From contig NC_044014.1 in the NCBI RefSeq assembly GCF_900496995.4, positions 25,070,234-25,134,233 on the forward strand: a DNA stretch of 64,000 nt. The letters run 5' to 3'. Made by a program: the position numbers and the translations under genes. Positions 48,801 to 61,923 of this stretch are shown piece after piece. The notes beneath the pieces were generated by a model that was given only the letters and a program-made list of their open reading frames with translations, made no database searches and was not told where the DNA came from. The DNA is from Aquila chrysaetos chrysaetos. Its lineage: Eukaryota > Chordata > Aves > Accipitriformes > Accipitridae. Numbering within the stretch: position 1 is the stretch's first letter; each line of letters starts with the position of its first letter.

Positions 48801-51800
48801 AGACCCTATCTTTCCAAGAGGGGAGAACCTCCAGCCCCCCAGCCCCATCCTGCCTCCTCCACCCGCCCCATTTAAGAGCCACACAGCCTACGGAGAGGCA
48901 CCGGCCCACGCACGGGGCTAACGCTGCAAGAAAGGGTACTTGGAAAATGGGGGCGGCGGGTGGAAAAATGGGAAGTCCTGCTTGCAGTGACAGGCCATGG
49001 CTGTGGCAGGACGACAGCTTTTACATCTTCAGCTTTCAGATTCAAAGGAGAGAAAAAAAAGTATTACCTTAGCAGCTGGCATCTCTGAGCTATTCAACGC
49101 ACCATCCCCAGCAAGACAGCGCTGCCCTCCACAGGCTCCTACCATCATTTCCGACTCGACTGTGGGTATCTGTCAAGCTTAGGGTGATGCTTTCCCCTTT
49201 ACTTCTCTTCTGGGGTACTCCCATAGAGGGTACTACAGCTAGGAATTAAAACCCCCCAAAACTGCTGTTTTTCTTGACACATCTCAACTACACTCATGCT
49301 TCTCCCTGAATTAAAATAGCTGTAGTTTTAAGTCCTGCTGCCAGCAGCCATAACTGTGCTCTATGCTATAATCAGGAGAGCACACAATCACTGTGCAGCT
49401 AACTGCTTCTAATAGTAGAAACTTCACTCTAATCTTATATAACGTCAGTAATGGAGCAGAGAGGCTGTGGCTTGTGAGGAGCTTAGACAGAAAGCTTCCT
49501 TGGGCAGCCCGTGCCCTGAGGGCAGAGGAGCTCCAGCGAGAGCGAAAAAACCAAAGTGACCTTGATATTGATAACAGTTCAGTGAGTGCTGTCACAGCCA
49601 GCACTGTGCCGAGATTTCATCGGTCTCACAGGCTGTAAGTTATGGGCAGTTCTGATAAAAATTATGTCGAAGAGACCAGACTTTGGGCGGGGGGAATGCC
49701 TTGCAAGTTTCAGGAAAGACAAACAAGGATGTTAGTATATTGCTATTAAAAGGGGCTCCAAAGCACTTGCCCTTCTGCAGCAGTATGGATTTGTGTGACT
49801 GTGGATTAAAGGGTTTTTTTTTTCCTTCTCCTTGGTTTACTCCTCAAATGATTTTTGTCTGACTGCTGCTGTCAATACAAAATTGACAATGCTGTCAAGC
49901 TTGCAAGACTTCAGAATATTTGAAGGCACAAGTAAAGGGGTTTTGATATTCCTCAGTCGTTTGGCAAGGGTATCTTTGGGCTGTCTGTCTCTCCCTGCAC
50001 TTTTAATGTAAGCAGTGAAGTGCTCTCCTTACCTTGCCTTGCTTGAAAGGGTACATACGAAAAAGGCACCTTTTTTCTAAGGTTGGCAAAGCTGTTCATA
50101 CTCTCTGCAGTGGAATCAAGAGCAAAAAGACTTCAAAACTCTAAGTGGAAGATCTATTTTGGCACTTAAGTTTTTTCAGGCACATCATAGAGCTTTCAAG
50201 GGATACTCTCAGCTTTGTTGGGGCAGAGTGGGATGTTTGTTCTTTAGATTTTTTTTAATTGCTGACTTTAAAACCATGATTTGTTTTTTGATTAAGTCAT
50301 TTTTTAAGTAGGGTGATTGTATGTCACAAAGGGATTGACCTGATGAGGTGCATGAGAACAACTAAGAGGAGACATTAAGACCTAGAGCTGGGGTTTACTT
50401 TCTCTTGCAAACTTTTGATTGTGTCTGATGAATATTTGCTCCCAATTTCTTATCTTGAACTTGAAGAAAGAAAACTGGGGATGGTTTTCCTGCCGCTCCT
50501 CCCTGGTATTGGGGTACCAGATAAACCAGAGTGAATCAGGGAGCTGCCTAGCCAGGGGGCATGGGTAAAGCAGTGTGTGCAGACACCTCCCTGGGCTGTG
50601 ATGGATGAGGGGCCAAGGGCAGGGGGGACACACTTGCTGCTCTATGGAATGTCCAGTTCCAGGGTCACTGGGAGAGCTTGTCCTGCCATTTGCTGGCTGG
50701 TGGGAAGGAGTTCCCACGCCAGGCCCTGCAGCGCTGTCTCTGCGAGGAGCCGGCAGTGTGGTGCTGCCCCACTCCCCAGATACCATGTTGATGCCACCTG
50801 AGTCTTGCAGTTGGTCAGGCAGGGCAGGAGCAAGGGTTGTTACGTGCCAGCAAGTTTTTGGAGAGTCTTTTCACCTTTATCTTGTCAGGTTTTATGTTGT
50901 TGTTTTTCTGATGCTGTTTCCCGCTGAGGCTTGGCAGTCTGTAGATCGATGCCAAAGCTGGTAAGGTGATGGAGGGAGGAAGAGCCTCCAGCAAAGCAGC
51001 AGCCTCATGGCTCCCAAGAGGGACAGTCAAGCACAGGCAGCAGGGAGGGGTGCAGCCTTGCTGGAGGTTGTGCCTGCTGCAGGCGGTTTGTAATAGACAG
51101 TTTGGGAACAGGCTGCAAATGTAACAGTCCATTTTCCCAAAGCAAACCTCAGCACCTCCAGCACAGCCCTGGGAAGGCTGTCCTCTGCTTCAGTAAGTTG
51201 CTGTGAGGAGGAATACATTAATACTGCGAGCTTCTCAGGTACAATGGTAATGGGAGCCACCCGTGAGCTATAAATAGCATTAACATCCTTGGCATCCCAA
51301 GCAGTCGTTTTTGCCGGTGCTAGTGAAAATGAACAAAGCTTTGAACAGTTTTTATTTATGTTCTCTTTGCAGGCTGGAATCTTGTGAGTAGTTTTTCTTA
51401 CTGGCTCTGAATTTTGAGTTTATTTTAAGGGAAAATATTGGCATTTTCTCCTTTTGGATTTTTTCTTTTTAATTATCATATATAATTTTCATATTTTTAA
51501 CATAACTGTGTGGGAAAAGCTATTGTGACAGGAGAGTGGGGATCACAAGTAGTCATTTACAAAGAACCTCTGTGTGATTGTAGGAAAAGGGAAAAACAAC
51601 CCAGGAACCAAAATTTACTCTTCTGTAAATCTCATATACGTTTTTAACAAAATACTGAAAATGTTTTGTTTTAGAATTAAGCCAATAATGCAAGGTGTTT
51701 TGGCATGATTTGTGGTGTTTACATTGAGAGATCAGAAAGAAATAGTTGTAGTAGAAGGAAAAGCTTTACATGCCTGTCAGACATGATCTTCCTGTAGTTT

Positions 51801-53159
51801 CACAGGAAACAAAGACGTCTTTTGTCAAGGAGCTATGAAGACCTGAGAGTGAAACTAGCAAAAAAGACTCCCTTCAAAATATTTAGGTACACTTGATGAA
51901 GTCCTGTTGTAAAATGATAAAGCCTCACATGTTATGTAACCCTCCTTCGCTGTTACAGACATTGAAGAAACACAAGGTCTACAAAACAGCCATTTTGCTC
52001 TGGGATAACCACTGAACCACTGCTACTAGATCAACTCGTAGAGCTGGAAGAATTAGGCCAGCTTTTAAATATGCAAGAAGGGCTATATTTTTTTCCAGTT
52101 ATGCCAACTGATCTGATTATACGCTGCCTTTACTGACACCCCTTGCCTTAGACCAGCAGAGCAATACTGCCGTTACTGAAACGCTGTGATTTTTCATATT
52201 GCCAGAAGATGGCAGAAGAAAGCAATCTTGCATGATTTAAAAATACACAGTATACTCATGACTGGCGTTTAAAGGGAGCTGTTACGGATATACGAGAAAC
52301 TGCACTGGTTGGATGGAAGGAAAATGTGAAATGTACTCAATGAATTAAATTGGTATTGACCTGGGCATATACATCAAATGATCTACACTGTATCCTTTCC
52401 CATGCAGGTTTTCTGTGTAAGAAAGGCCTGTAACAGCGCTCATTTTTCCTGTGCACAGTGCAGTTTGGCCTGGTTTTGCTCCACCGGCAAAATCTGTTGT
52501 GCAAACCAGTCCAGGACACAATGCAATCGCCCAAAGTAAAAAGCAGGGCGATTCTTTTAGTCGTTTATTCTCTCTCTTTCCAAATACGTTTCTCTTCCCT
52601 TTCCCAGTTCCTCCAGGCATAGTAGGAAAAGAGCCAAGGTAGCGCAAGCGTTACTGCAAACATCCCCTCCTCTGGCTTTCAGGAAGAGAGGGAGGAGCGA
52701 GGGGCAGATGTCGGGTGGGAGAACACGCCTGAGCGCTGACAACCTGTTGCATTGAGTTGCTGGACTGGGCAGCGGGCTAGCGGTGGTGGTTGCCTCCGAC
52801 AGCATCTCTCCCGCCTGTTCTCCAGGGGAAAAGTGACCCTTCAGCCGCATGGTTCCCACAAGAGGGGACATTTCCACTGCCAGGTCTGAGCCTCTCTCAG
52901 GAGCTGGCGGGGCTTCGAAAGGGGGCTTGGGTAGAGGAGTCCATGCTGTTCGTGCTCCCTCCCCAGCTGCTTTCACTTCAAATACTTTTCTGGAAGGAAA
53001 TAAACCCTCTGCAAGAATGGAAATCGGTTTGGAAAGTGCAATCAGACTGGCTGGAGGCTTTGGGTTGACCAAAGGCGTTACTGCTCCTCCCCATCCAGAG
53101 CAACGCTTCCCTTGCCTCCTTCTAAGAGCTAAAAGCAAGCTGAAGAAAACTTGCGAAGG

Positions 53160-53620
53160 TTATTGGGCGTCGGTGAAAATTGACGGGCGCCGATGAACCG
53201 GTCGGAGTTACTGCCGAACGGCAGCGCTGCGCAGGCCCTGGTGGTCGCGGTGGCGCCGGGGTCCCTGTCCCTGTCCCGGTGGTGGCGGCGGCGGCGGCGG
53301 CGGCGCTGCCCGCCAGGTGTCCCCGCGGCACCGCGCCGGCCGCCGCCGCCGGGAAGCGCGAGGCGGAGCCCGCCGCCGCCCGCTTTTTAGCGCGCGTCGG
53401 AACGGGGCACCGGGTGAGCTGATCGGCGGGCTTTGCCGTTCGTCCGACGAGGGGACGAAGCCTCACGGGCACGGGAAAGCCCGCGGCCGCGGGCCCGGCG
53501 CAGAGCCCTCCTCCCGCGGCGGCTGCCTCGCCTGTCCTTCACCCGTCCTTTGCTTTTTTTTCCCCACAGCCCGAGCTAACCTCCCTGGAGCTGAGGGAGG
53601 CAAGGTGCTTGGCGGGGGCG
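53160..53620. promoter_or_regulatory. CpG island, candidate promoter
   Basis: Dense CpG and GC-box-like sequence with a GGC triplet run at about 53284-53306. A plus-strand donor (CACCGG/GTGAGC at 53414) and a minus-strand donor (GTGCCC/GTGAGG near 53466) are present. No conserved protein was found in any frame; the open frames are Arg/Pro/Ala-rich and typical of GC-rich DNA. It is about 11.5 kb upstream of the DUSP13B-like paralogue on the minus strand and could serve as its first exon or as the start of an unknown plus-strand RNA. Confidence 0.5.
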
Positions 53621-56600
53621 GGGGGCGATCGGGGAGTTTCGTAGGAGGACCAGCCCTTCCGTCCAGCCTGCAGGAGTTAAAAGCATCGCGAGGTTCAGGA
53701 AGTGGCCTGTCTATTGAAGGCCAAACGCTGGAAGATAACGCAGGGGAAGGATCGCTCTGAAGTTGTCCTGTTTCTTGCGCTGTCTTCCCCTACGCTCTGC
53801 TCTGGGCTAATGGAGAATGATTGACTAGCCAGACCTTCAGGTCTAACCTGCCTTGGCACCTTTTCCACCCATCTTATGAATGAGGTGTCCACGATATCCC
53901 TTACTAAATATCAAATGGTATAACATGGGCACCAAACATCCAGCATCTGCCTCCCAGGCTGGGAATACGTTTGTCACTATGAATCGAGATTCATTTCACA
54001 GTGACAGGAAGGAGGAGGATGACGAGGGATCAAGAGTGGAGAAGCAAAAGAAAAATGTTTAAAGCAACTTCCAGCTGTTGTGACGATGAGGAAAAACACC
54101 TGATGATACGGATGCCCGTCACCTGGGCAGGAACACCCTTGCCCCATGAGATGATGCTAACACAGACCCCAGTGCCCTCACACCTTTCCCCTCAGGATTC
54201 TGATCCTACTTGGCTTTTTAAGGTACTGTTTCTTATATCACTTCCTTTGGTAAAATGACTTTTTCCCAGCTTGGTTCTGTGGTTAGCAGCGCAATCAGCT
54301 TCATCTTGTGAGGAAAGTGAGTGATGGAAGCTCTGCGGCTGCTGGCAACACCACAAGAGCACTGCCAGTATCCAGGAGCTTTCTTTTGCCCTTTGGCTGC
54401 CCACCTCTGAATTACGGGGTCCCACCTGCTATTCAGAAGTAGATTAAGCCTTCCTGAAAATGAATAGGTTTAACAGAGCACAAAATGACTTTCTGCCTCG
54501 TCCAGGACATCCTACAACCTGGGTCCTTTTGCCAGGCTTCCAGCAACTGATCTTCAAAGCAGCTCCAGGGTATGCTTAATCCTGCTCTGGACAGGAGGTG
54601 AGCAAGCACGTACCCTTTACACGTTGAGGTTTTAGTAGGTACGCGTGTATGGGGGAAACAACACTCTATAGACATCTGTTCCCCTTCCACGCTTGAAAGG
54701 AAAATCCTCCCCTCTCAGCACTGAAGCATTAACTTCAAATATCAATTTGCCATCTTTTTTTAGTGAAGACAATAGTGAGAAACGGTTCAGCACAGGTAGT
54801 TTATCCCCAAAACAAAGGCAAATTCAGGGCTGTCCAGGAATTTGAAAGCTCTGGGTAGAAGGGATTTTCTATTTCTATTCTACTGGGTGAGGTGTATATA
54901 CCTGAGTTTTCTATTTCTGTTCTATTGAGCAAGGTGTATATACCTGAGAGGGAACAAGCATACACGCAGGTCAGCTCAGAAGGGAGGAAGCTCCTGCGCA
55001 GGTGACATAATTGCGGTTGTGGTGCTGGATCAGGCCTTGAGAGGGCTACACTGAACTCTGCTCTTCTCCTGCTGCTTACTCTTGACCATTGCCACAAGTA
55101 AGGGCTGAGACTGGGTAGGTCGGTCCTAACCCAAAAGATCAAATCTGGTCTGAAATGCAGGAGCCCAGAGCTAGGTCAGCTCAGCCCTTTTCTCTATTTC
55201 TGGGACCGTCAGACACAGGAAGATGGTTACTGACTTGCTGACTATCGGAACAGAAAAACATGCTGTAGAGCTGAGGTGCTTTCTTACCCGGACTTACAAA
55301 ATGCCTGTCCCACTTTCTTCATCTGTGGTGACAGCAGACTGTGCTAGGGTCTGCTGATCACGCCTGTCCTGTTTTCTGCCTTCCTAGGGTCATAAACAAT
55401 TGTGATTACCAAATAACTCCACCTCGTCCCTCTCTTAGCTGAAGCATCCTGTTGATGAATCACAAACTGAGTGACAACAGGCAAGACTGCTATGGTTAAA
55501 AATTTAAACTCCCTCTGCTAGCAGAGGTGCTGGCATGGTGGCGAGGGTCTCTTCGCACACACGCAGCCTGCCTTCTGGCCAGTTACATCTCTTCCATGCA
55601 GGGTGCTGCATCTTGACTTTACAGCTCCTCTACGCAGCTACACATGCTTTCACAGTGGGATCTATTAGCACCAACCAGCCCCCCTTGCAGAGATCTGAAA
55701 GCATGCCACCTTTTGGCACAGGAATGCAGCCAGCTACCCCCAGAGGAAATAAAGACAAAATCCTGGCCAAAGAGGGAACCATGAGAACAGAGCTAAGGTT
55801 GTGACTTTCTAAATGTTTCTCTTCAGTCTGTATTTGATGTCTGGATAATAAGGTGACCAGTCCCTTACAGAAACCTAAGGCAGGTTAAACAAGACAGAGG
55901 GAAACTGGTTTTCCTGAGCTGCATGACAGCGGATGTGCAGGGCCTCACCATTCCCCACTCACAACCTCTGTGGCTGAGAATTTCACGCAGTGTCTCTTCC
56001 TAAGCCCTTCAGATCTGAGCTTTAAGTAAGGTTGATACAGCTGCGCTTCTTTTTTATTTCTAAAAAGAATGGCTTTTCCTTTGTACTGTTTGCATTTTGT
56101 CATGCTGCTTTGGTTCGCTCACCATTTTCCTGAGTTTGGTTAAGCAGCTGTCTGTGAAACTAAGAATGGAAAAAAAAGAAAATTATCAAAGACTTTTTTG
56201 TTATATATATATGGGGGAGAGATTTTTCAAAGGCAGAAAGGGGAGTCTATCAGGTTATGCACCTAAGTACTATTTATGCCCTTGAAAATCTTTCGCTTAC
56301 GGTGCTTAATTGGTCTGTGCAAATCCATTGCCAGAAGAGGTAATTGACCATTTTTATAGAAGGATCAGTAACAAAAACACTCCAGGCTATTGTTCTAGAA
56401 ATTAAAAAAAAATTAGGAATTATGGAAAGAATATGTTTCAGGGCATCAGCCAGCCTCTTCTGAAACTATGCAAATTCACTTGGTGAAAACAACAGCAGAC
56501 ACAATGAAATGAGTTGTATATGAAGAACTGAGATCTCAAATGTGATATTATGCAGAAGGTAAAGAGTCTGTACTAGATAAGTAACAGCTCAATGTGTTAC

Positions 56601-58129
56601 CAAGGGTGCACTTTGATTTTGATGAATGTTAAAAGAACCTTTAGCCTTGAAAATAAAGAGGATAATTTCTCTCTAGGCAATGGCTGCTCATGAAAGTCAT
56701 AAAATAAGAGCACTGGAGCCCTAATTTTATAGTGCTTTTTAAATGATTTTCAAATGGTCCAGCTGCTTTGTGCCACAATAACACAAGGCAGAGATATTTA
56801 CGCCGGCGATAACAAGCATGCATCAGCCTGCCCGAGCTGCTCTCCGCAGGCAGCCGGTGTTAGGCGAAAAACACATGGAAAGCTGATACTTGCCAATGCG
56901 GATTGATCACAATTACACCGTGGCTAGAGCGATCCTGGGAAGCTGCTTTTTCCACCAGACAACTTGATTGTTTTTCTTGTCTGTGTCTCGCCTGCAAAGC
57001 ATGGGATGTACACAGCCGGCGATGCTGGTTCTATTTTGACACTTGAGAGCCTGCCAGCTCTGTGTGCCTCTTAGGCCATACTGTCCTTGGCAGACTTCTC
57101 TTTTCAGAAATAGGAGGGCAAATTCAGCCCTGGGTTGCACCACTGGTTTTTGGTGGGAGTCTCCCCAAGGATTAATTTGGCCCCAATGTTGGTGTTCTAA
57201 TGTTGCAGCACTGTGTTATCTTGTATGGAAATGCATGCAGGAGGCAAATGAGTTCTGGGCAAAGGCTACGTAGTTCTGCTGAGATGCTGGAATTGCCACC
57301 AGCAACTTTCCCCAGCTATTTTACCTCTGCATGTCTAGGACTTCGGTCTAAAACTACAATTTGTTTTCCAGGACCTGCTCTAAGAGGAGAACTACCCCAG
57401 GGTGGTGTAGCTTAGCTCACCATTTTGGGTAGTCATTTCAAAAGTCTGATTAGTATTTCACCTTTGCAGTCCCCTTTCCTTTGCGAGACATTGACAGAAG
57501 ACAGGGTACTGGGAGAAACCTGTCTTCTGAGCAAGCAGAGTAGGGTTGAAAGACTAGTTCCTTTATGAAATATTCCTGTAAAATTAAAGAACTTGGCTCT
57601 TTCTGTGTTCACTAGTGCTAGAGACACAGCAATGTTAGTGCAAAAAGAGCCTCTGAGAATCTATTGTCACCAGGGTGGAAAAATTCCATCCGCCATCTGG
57701 GTGACTTCTTGTACGTGTTGGACTACAATGTTTTTCACGCTTTCATGTGCTGATCCCAATGCAGCAAAACAGGTTAGCGTCTTTTTATGTCCAGGGATAT
57801 CCTTAAGAGCTTTAACTTTAAACAGGGTCTGGAGCTGAGTTTTATGAGTTTTAATGAGCAGAATGGACAACAAACTGGGAATGTATCCTAGAGGAGTATC
57901 TAGCACATTTGTTGCCTCCATTTAACCCAATGATTGAGGAGTGACTGGAGCATATGAAATTCAGGCACCTACCCCCTAAACAGAGAGGAAAGATAGGTTT
58001 GATGCCAAAGCTTTAGGTAATGTTCCTTTCATCTTTATCTTATGTTCAGATTGTCTGTCTGACATTTCTCCCTGTCACTTTGATCTTTTTTTATTTCATA
58101 AGCATTTAGAGTTTACGTAGGTGTATACT
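53621..58129. other. Interval downstream of the decayed DUSP13A copy
   Basis: Apart from the 42-bp tandem duplication, nothing was recognised. No convincing poly(A) signal could be tied to the decayed gene. Confidence 0.5.
54865..54948. repeat. 42-bp direct tandem duplication
   Basis: Two adjacent copies beginning TTTTCTATTTCT and ending GGTGTATATACCTGAG, at 54865-54906 and 54907-54948, with few differences. Each contains the palindrome-like GGTGTATATACC. Confidence 0.85.
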
Positions 58130-58179
58130 TTATCTCAGTTCAATATGTAAATCCTGCAGCTTGATGAAATTGCTCACTA

Positions 58180-58295
58180 CTAGATAACTCTTTGGATAGC
58201 ATTGCCTAGAGGAAAGTGACAGAAGATCATAAGGTAAGCCAGCACAAGAGAAGCAGATCTGCTTTTTCTAAGAACACAGTGAACAAAGATTTCCC
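58180..58295 (-). pseudogene. DUSP13A: DUSP13A-like exon 3, truncated catalytic exon
   Basis: It follows a weak acceptor (CTGTTTTGAAG) and encodes [20 protein letters not shown] followed by YLMIFCHFPLGNAIQRVI and TAG. The HCX5R catalytic residues are intact. Intact family members continue for about 25-35 residues (HRxxxPNxGFLxQLxxLD) that are absent in this frame. A shifted frame at 58177-58130 reads VSNFIKLQDLHIELR and a stop, recognisably the lost C-terminal helix. Confidence 0.75.
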
Positions 58296-59017
58296 CTTCA
58301 AAACAGAAATGAATACAAGTAGCGCTGTTCCAAGCTGCACAGAATAGTGCCATGGTCACAGACTGCGTAAGTTCGTACTTCTGCCTCACTTGCATCTCAT
58401 CTCATATCTGAGAGATCCAATTTACTGCAGCTGAGATAAAGTAGCCTCCAGGGTATTACATTCATCCCTTTCATAAATCAAGAACCACTTTTTGTTACTA
58501 GAGCTCTGAGTCCAGAAAGAGAGGAAAACACATGGCATTAGGCTTTGTAAATGGCCAATTGGCATGTCTCTACAACAGCTCTTTGCAGCTTTTGGCTGTT
58601 TCTCAAACCAGAAAGTAACAAATTTTGTGTTGTGTATTCTGATGAATCAATACAGAAAAACTTAAAAAATCCAACTGAGAACTCAAAACCTTCTCCCCAC
58701 TCACTAAAATACTGCATCGTTCCCTTTTATAATTGCTTTTTTTTCTAATCTCCTGCTACAGAAGATAGACTCTGATGATTACCAGTAGACCACATGTGAT
58801 CCTTGCCACTGATTTGGACATCGTTTTGTTGATTACTCCTAATCTTTCAGGATCCTGCTGTCCTCCCACCTGCCAATGGAGACAATGTGTGTAACTGGAC
58901 AATTAGGCTTACCCAAGTGGTTGAGTGAGGTTTAGGTAATGCTGCTAAAGTAATTTGTGACCACTTAATTGAAGTGCTGCATAAGAGCAGTGGTTTACCA
59001 CCAAGAGATGGACTCAC

Positions 59018-59224
59018 CATTTGGCCTTGTGAACGCACTCAGAGGCGGTACAGAAAGGTGCGCCGAGGTGAAAGTCGATCAAGTCCTCTGCAGGTGTTCC
59101 ATAATAATGCATTTCTTGGCCATGGAAAGTTTGGTCTCCTTTCCTTCCCCATGCAAAATGTGCTGCATTCAGTGCATGGGTGACACCAACCCTCTTCAGA
59201 TCTTCCTTGTTATGGGCTACGGAG
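59018..59224 (-). pseudogene. DUSP13A: DUSP13A-like exon 2
   Basis: The acceptor is TTCTCCACAG and the putative donor is ATG/GTGAGTC. The open frame encodes SVAHNKEDLKRVGVTHALNA, then AHFAWGRKGD, HYYGTPAEDLIDFHLG and FCTASECVHKAK. The general-acid Asp in PAED is retained. At 207 nt it is 14 nt shorter than exon 2 of the two intact copies; the missing codons correspond to the LNTPG end, which breaks the phase. Confidence 0.7.
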
Positions 59225-61923
59225 CTGTGGAGAACCGTGTACGAAAGCTCACTACAAAAAGCAACTCAAGGTACTTTGTTGCCTTGTAATGTGTTCCTGC
59301 TTGTAGAGTCCAGTGCCCACCACGTTTTGAGACAAGTTCTGTAAGAAAGAGTAAGGTAGTAAAAGAAAGGTAAAATGTAGTGATTTCTGAATATACGCAA
59401 AATATATGTGGAAATGCAGAATTCCAAGTTATTTCACTTCTGCAGTTTCCTGCCTATAACTTCCTGTAAATTTAATGTGTGTTACAGGCTCCAGTTGACT
59501 ACAAAGGCATTGGGAATTACTGGCCCAAAAACCTTACAAAAAATAACTTCATGAGGTAGCTCAGGTCCTCCTATAATTGGACTTGAAATATGTACATTGA
59601 AAGAGCACACTCAGGTTTTAGCATAGCCCGTAACCATTTTGCCTCCACCTGTAATTGTACGATGTTTCTTTGCTGGAGTGGTATTAGCCTTGCTATTTGG
59701 CTAAACTCCAGTTGATAAACCTGCCTGCTTAAGATCAGCATGAAGTTTGATTTCTGCAGAATATTTTACATCTTGTGCCCTCAGCTGTTTATTATGTAGC
59801 ACTTCAAAAAATATTTTACCTTTCAACCCAAAGGGTCTTGGCCTTGGCCTTGTGTATCAGCAATGGCTGATAGCCAGACAAATATTCAATAATCAGTTTG
59901 TTGACCACTTCAAAGTCCTCCAGGATGAAAGACATCATGTGAAGTCAGCCATGCCTACTTTATTTTACAAGAGATATTTAAGTTGTTTAAAGAGGCTGAC
60001 CATCAAATTTCTGATAAAGTCATAAGGAGAAATATTTCTTATAAAATACAGCATTAATTCTAGATTGATCTTTAATTTCCAAGTAGCTCCTCAGAAACTG
60101 CACATAACCGGTTCCACAGAAACAAACAGTGACAATTAATGGTACTGCTTCAGGTTATTTTAGCTCTGGCATAAGCCTTGATGCTGGCATGGGTTTGCTC
60201 AGTAACAGAAACATCCTCTGTTTATAGACTTCACTGAGTATTGGGTTGGGCCCTAAATGCAAATACTCTCTCTATTCCTCATTTCCACCTCAGGAAGATC
60301 CCATGAAACCTTATTCTCAGACATTGTTCATACTTGTCTTATTGACGTTGGCAGAATAAAGAAAATTCTATCTGCACTTGATAAACTTCCAGTTTCACTG
60401 ATTGCAGTCTGTAACTCTTTGTATTTAAGCTCAATATTAGTGATCAGCTGTTGCATTAGCAAACAAACCTGTTTACATTTTTATTCCCCTTAGCCGAATG
60501 TTCTCAAAGTTCATCTTTTCCTTACTACATGTACACACTGTTGTTATCTATACTTTTTTTTCCCATCATTCTTTTTTTTTTTTCCCAAGAGACAGAATGT
60601 GATTCAAAATAAACATTCAAGAATAATTTGGAGCATATATACCCAGAGGCATTAAAAGCAGATCTTAAAACAGCACTTAGAAGAATTGCGTTAAGACAAT
60701 GCATTAAGAACGATGGTGTTAAGACAATACAATTTCAGTGATTTTTATAGCATCTTAAATCTTTGCTTTTACTACCTGTTGGGCTCAATTCTGCAAATCC
60801 TTATTTCCCCAAATGGTTCTAATAAAGTAAAAAAGTTAATTTCCAAGTATAGTTACGAGGTTTAACTGGAGGGGCAAAGGTTAGTTTCCCACTCCCGTCA
60901 CCAAGGCAGAAGTTTAGTGAAGTACTGCATGTTGTGCTGGCTTCTGCCTTTCCCCACCCAGGGCCAGACGCGCGCAACCATGTTTCTGGGTGCCCACCAC
61001 TGGCTACCAGTGGGCAGCAACCCGCTGTGCGTAGGGCTCATCTGCAGGGTGTCATGCTCCTGATTGGAAACACAGTGAGATTAGGAAGCAGGCTGCAATT
61101 TGTAATCTGCATTTGCAAAACCTGGTTTTATTTCCCCAAAGTCATCTAGCTTATATTTAGGCTTTGTTTTTTCATAGCTAATAGAATGCCCGCTTTTAGC
61201 TGTAATCAATGGGTGATTAGCCAAAGGTTCGGTAGTTCCTCCTGCTTCTCTTATTTAGGAATTATTGTAATTGTACTTTCCAGATATTTCAACAAGTTTG
61301 CAACCTGCTGGTGGTGGAAAGAACTTGTTTTAGCATAACATCAGGCACTAGGCACGTTGAGTGCAGATGACCGTGTGCTTTCTCTGTGCTCCAGAGTGAA
61401 ACAACCATCCACACAAGTTGGAGAAATAAACAGTGAAGTCTGCTGTCATTCAGAATATCCATATTTTTTTTGTCAGAAATTTCATCTGCGAATCAGGTTG
61501 TCATACAAACAGCAAATATTAGAATACTTTTTTTAATGTGAAAATTTTCCTTCCAGTTAAAAAGAAACTGAAAAAGGTAAAAAACAATCATAGTTCAATT
61601 TTAAGGCTACTCAGGATCATGACTCTGTCTTGTGCTTTATATGGTAGATGTTTGCAGCATTTAGAAAATCTATTTGTTGAATAATTATGAAATAATGCAA
61701 AGCAATAAAGAGAGTCTTATTATCTTTTTAATTAATTTTATTCTGTTCTGTAGGTTCTTTCTTTAATGGAGAGTCCTTTTGCTGTCTTCTGTGCTAATCT
61801 TAAGTCTATTTTAAGGCAATGAAGTTTAACAACGCTAACTAAATAAAGCAGTTGGACAGCATATGTTAACAAGTACTGTATTCCCCAGCCCTTCAGAACA
61901 GCTCAGGCTCAAATAACACTTAC

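Larger units (their letters stand above)
43041..53159. other. Gene-poor interval upstream of the DUSP13B-like paralogue
   Basis: No recognised coding exon. It holds the 33-bp minisatellite within a GC-rich block (about 45590-45930), the poly(C)/(CAA) repeats, and a second GC-richer block at about 47900-48900 with a long plus-strand open frame that I do not accept as a gene. Confidence 0.55.
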
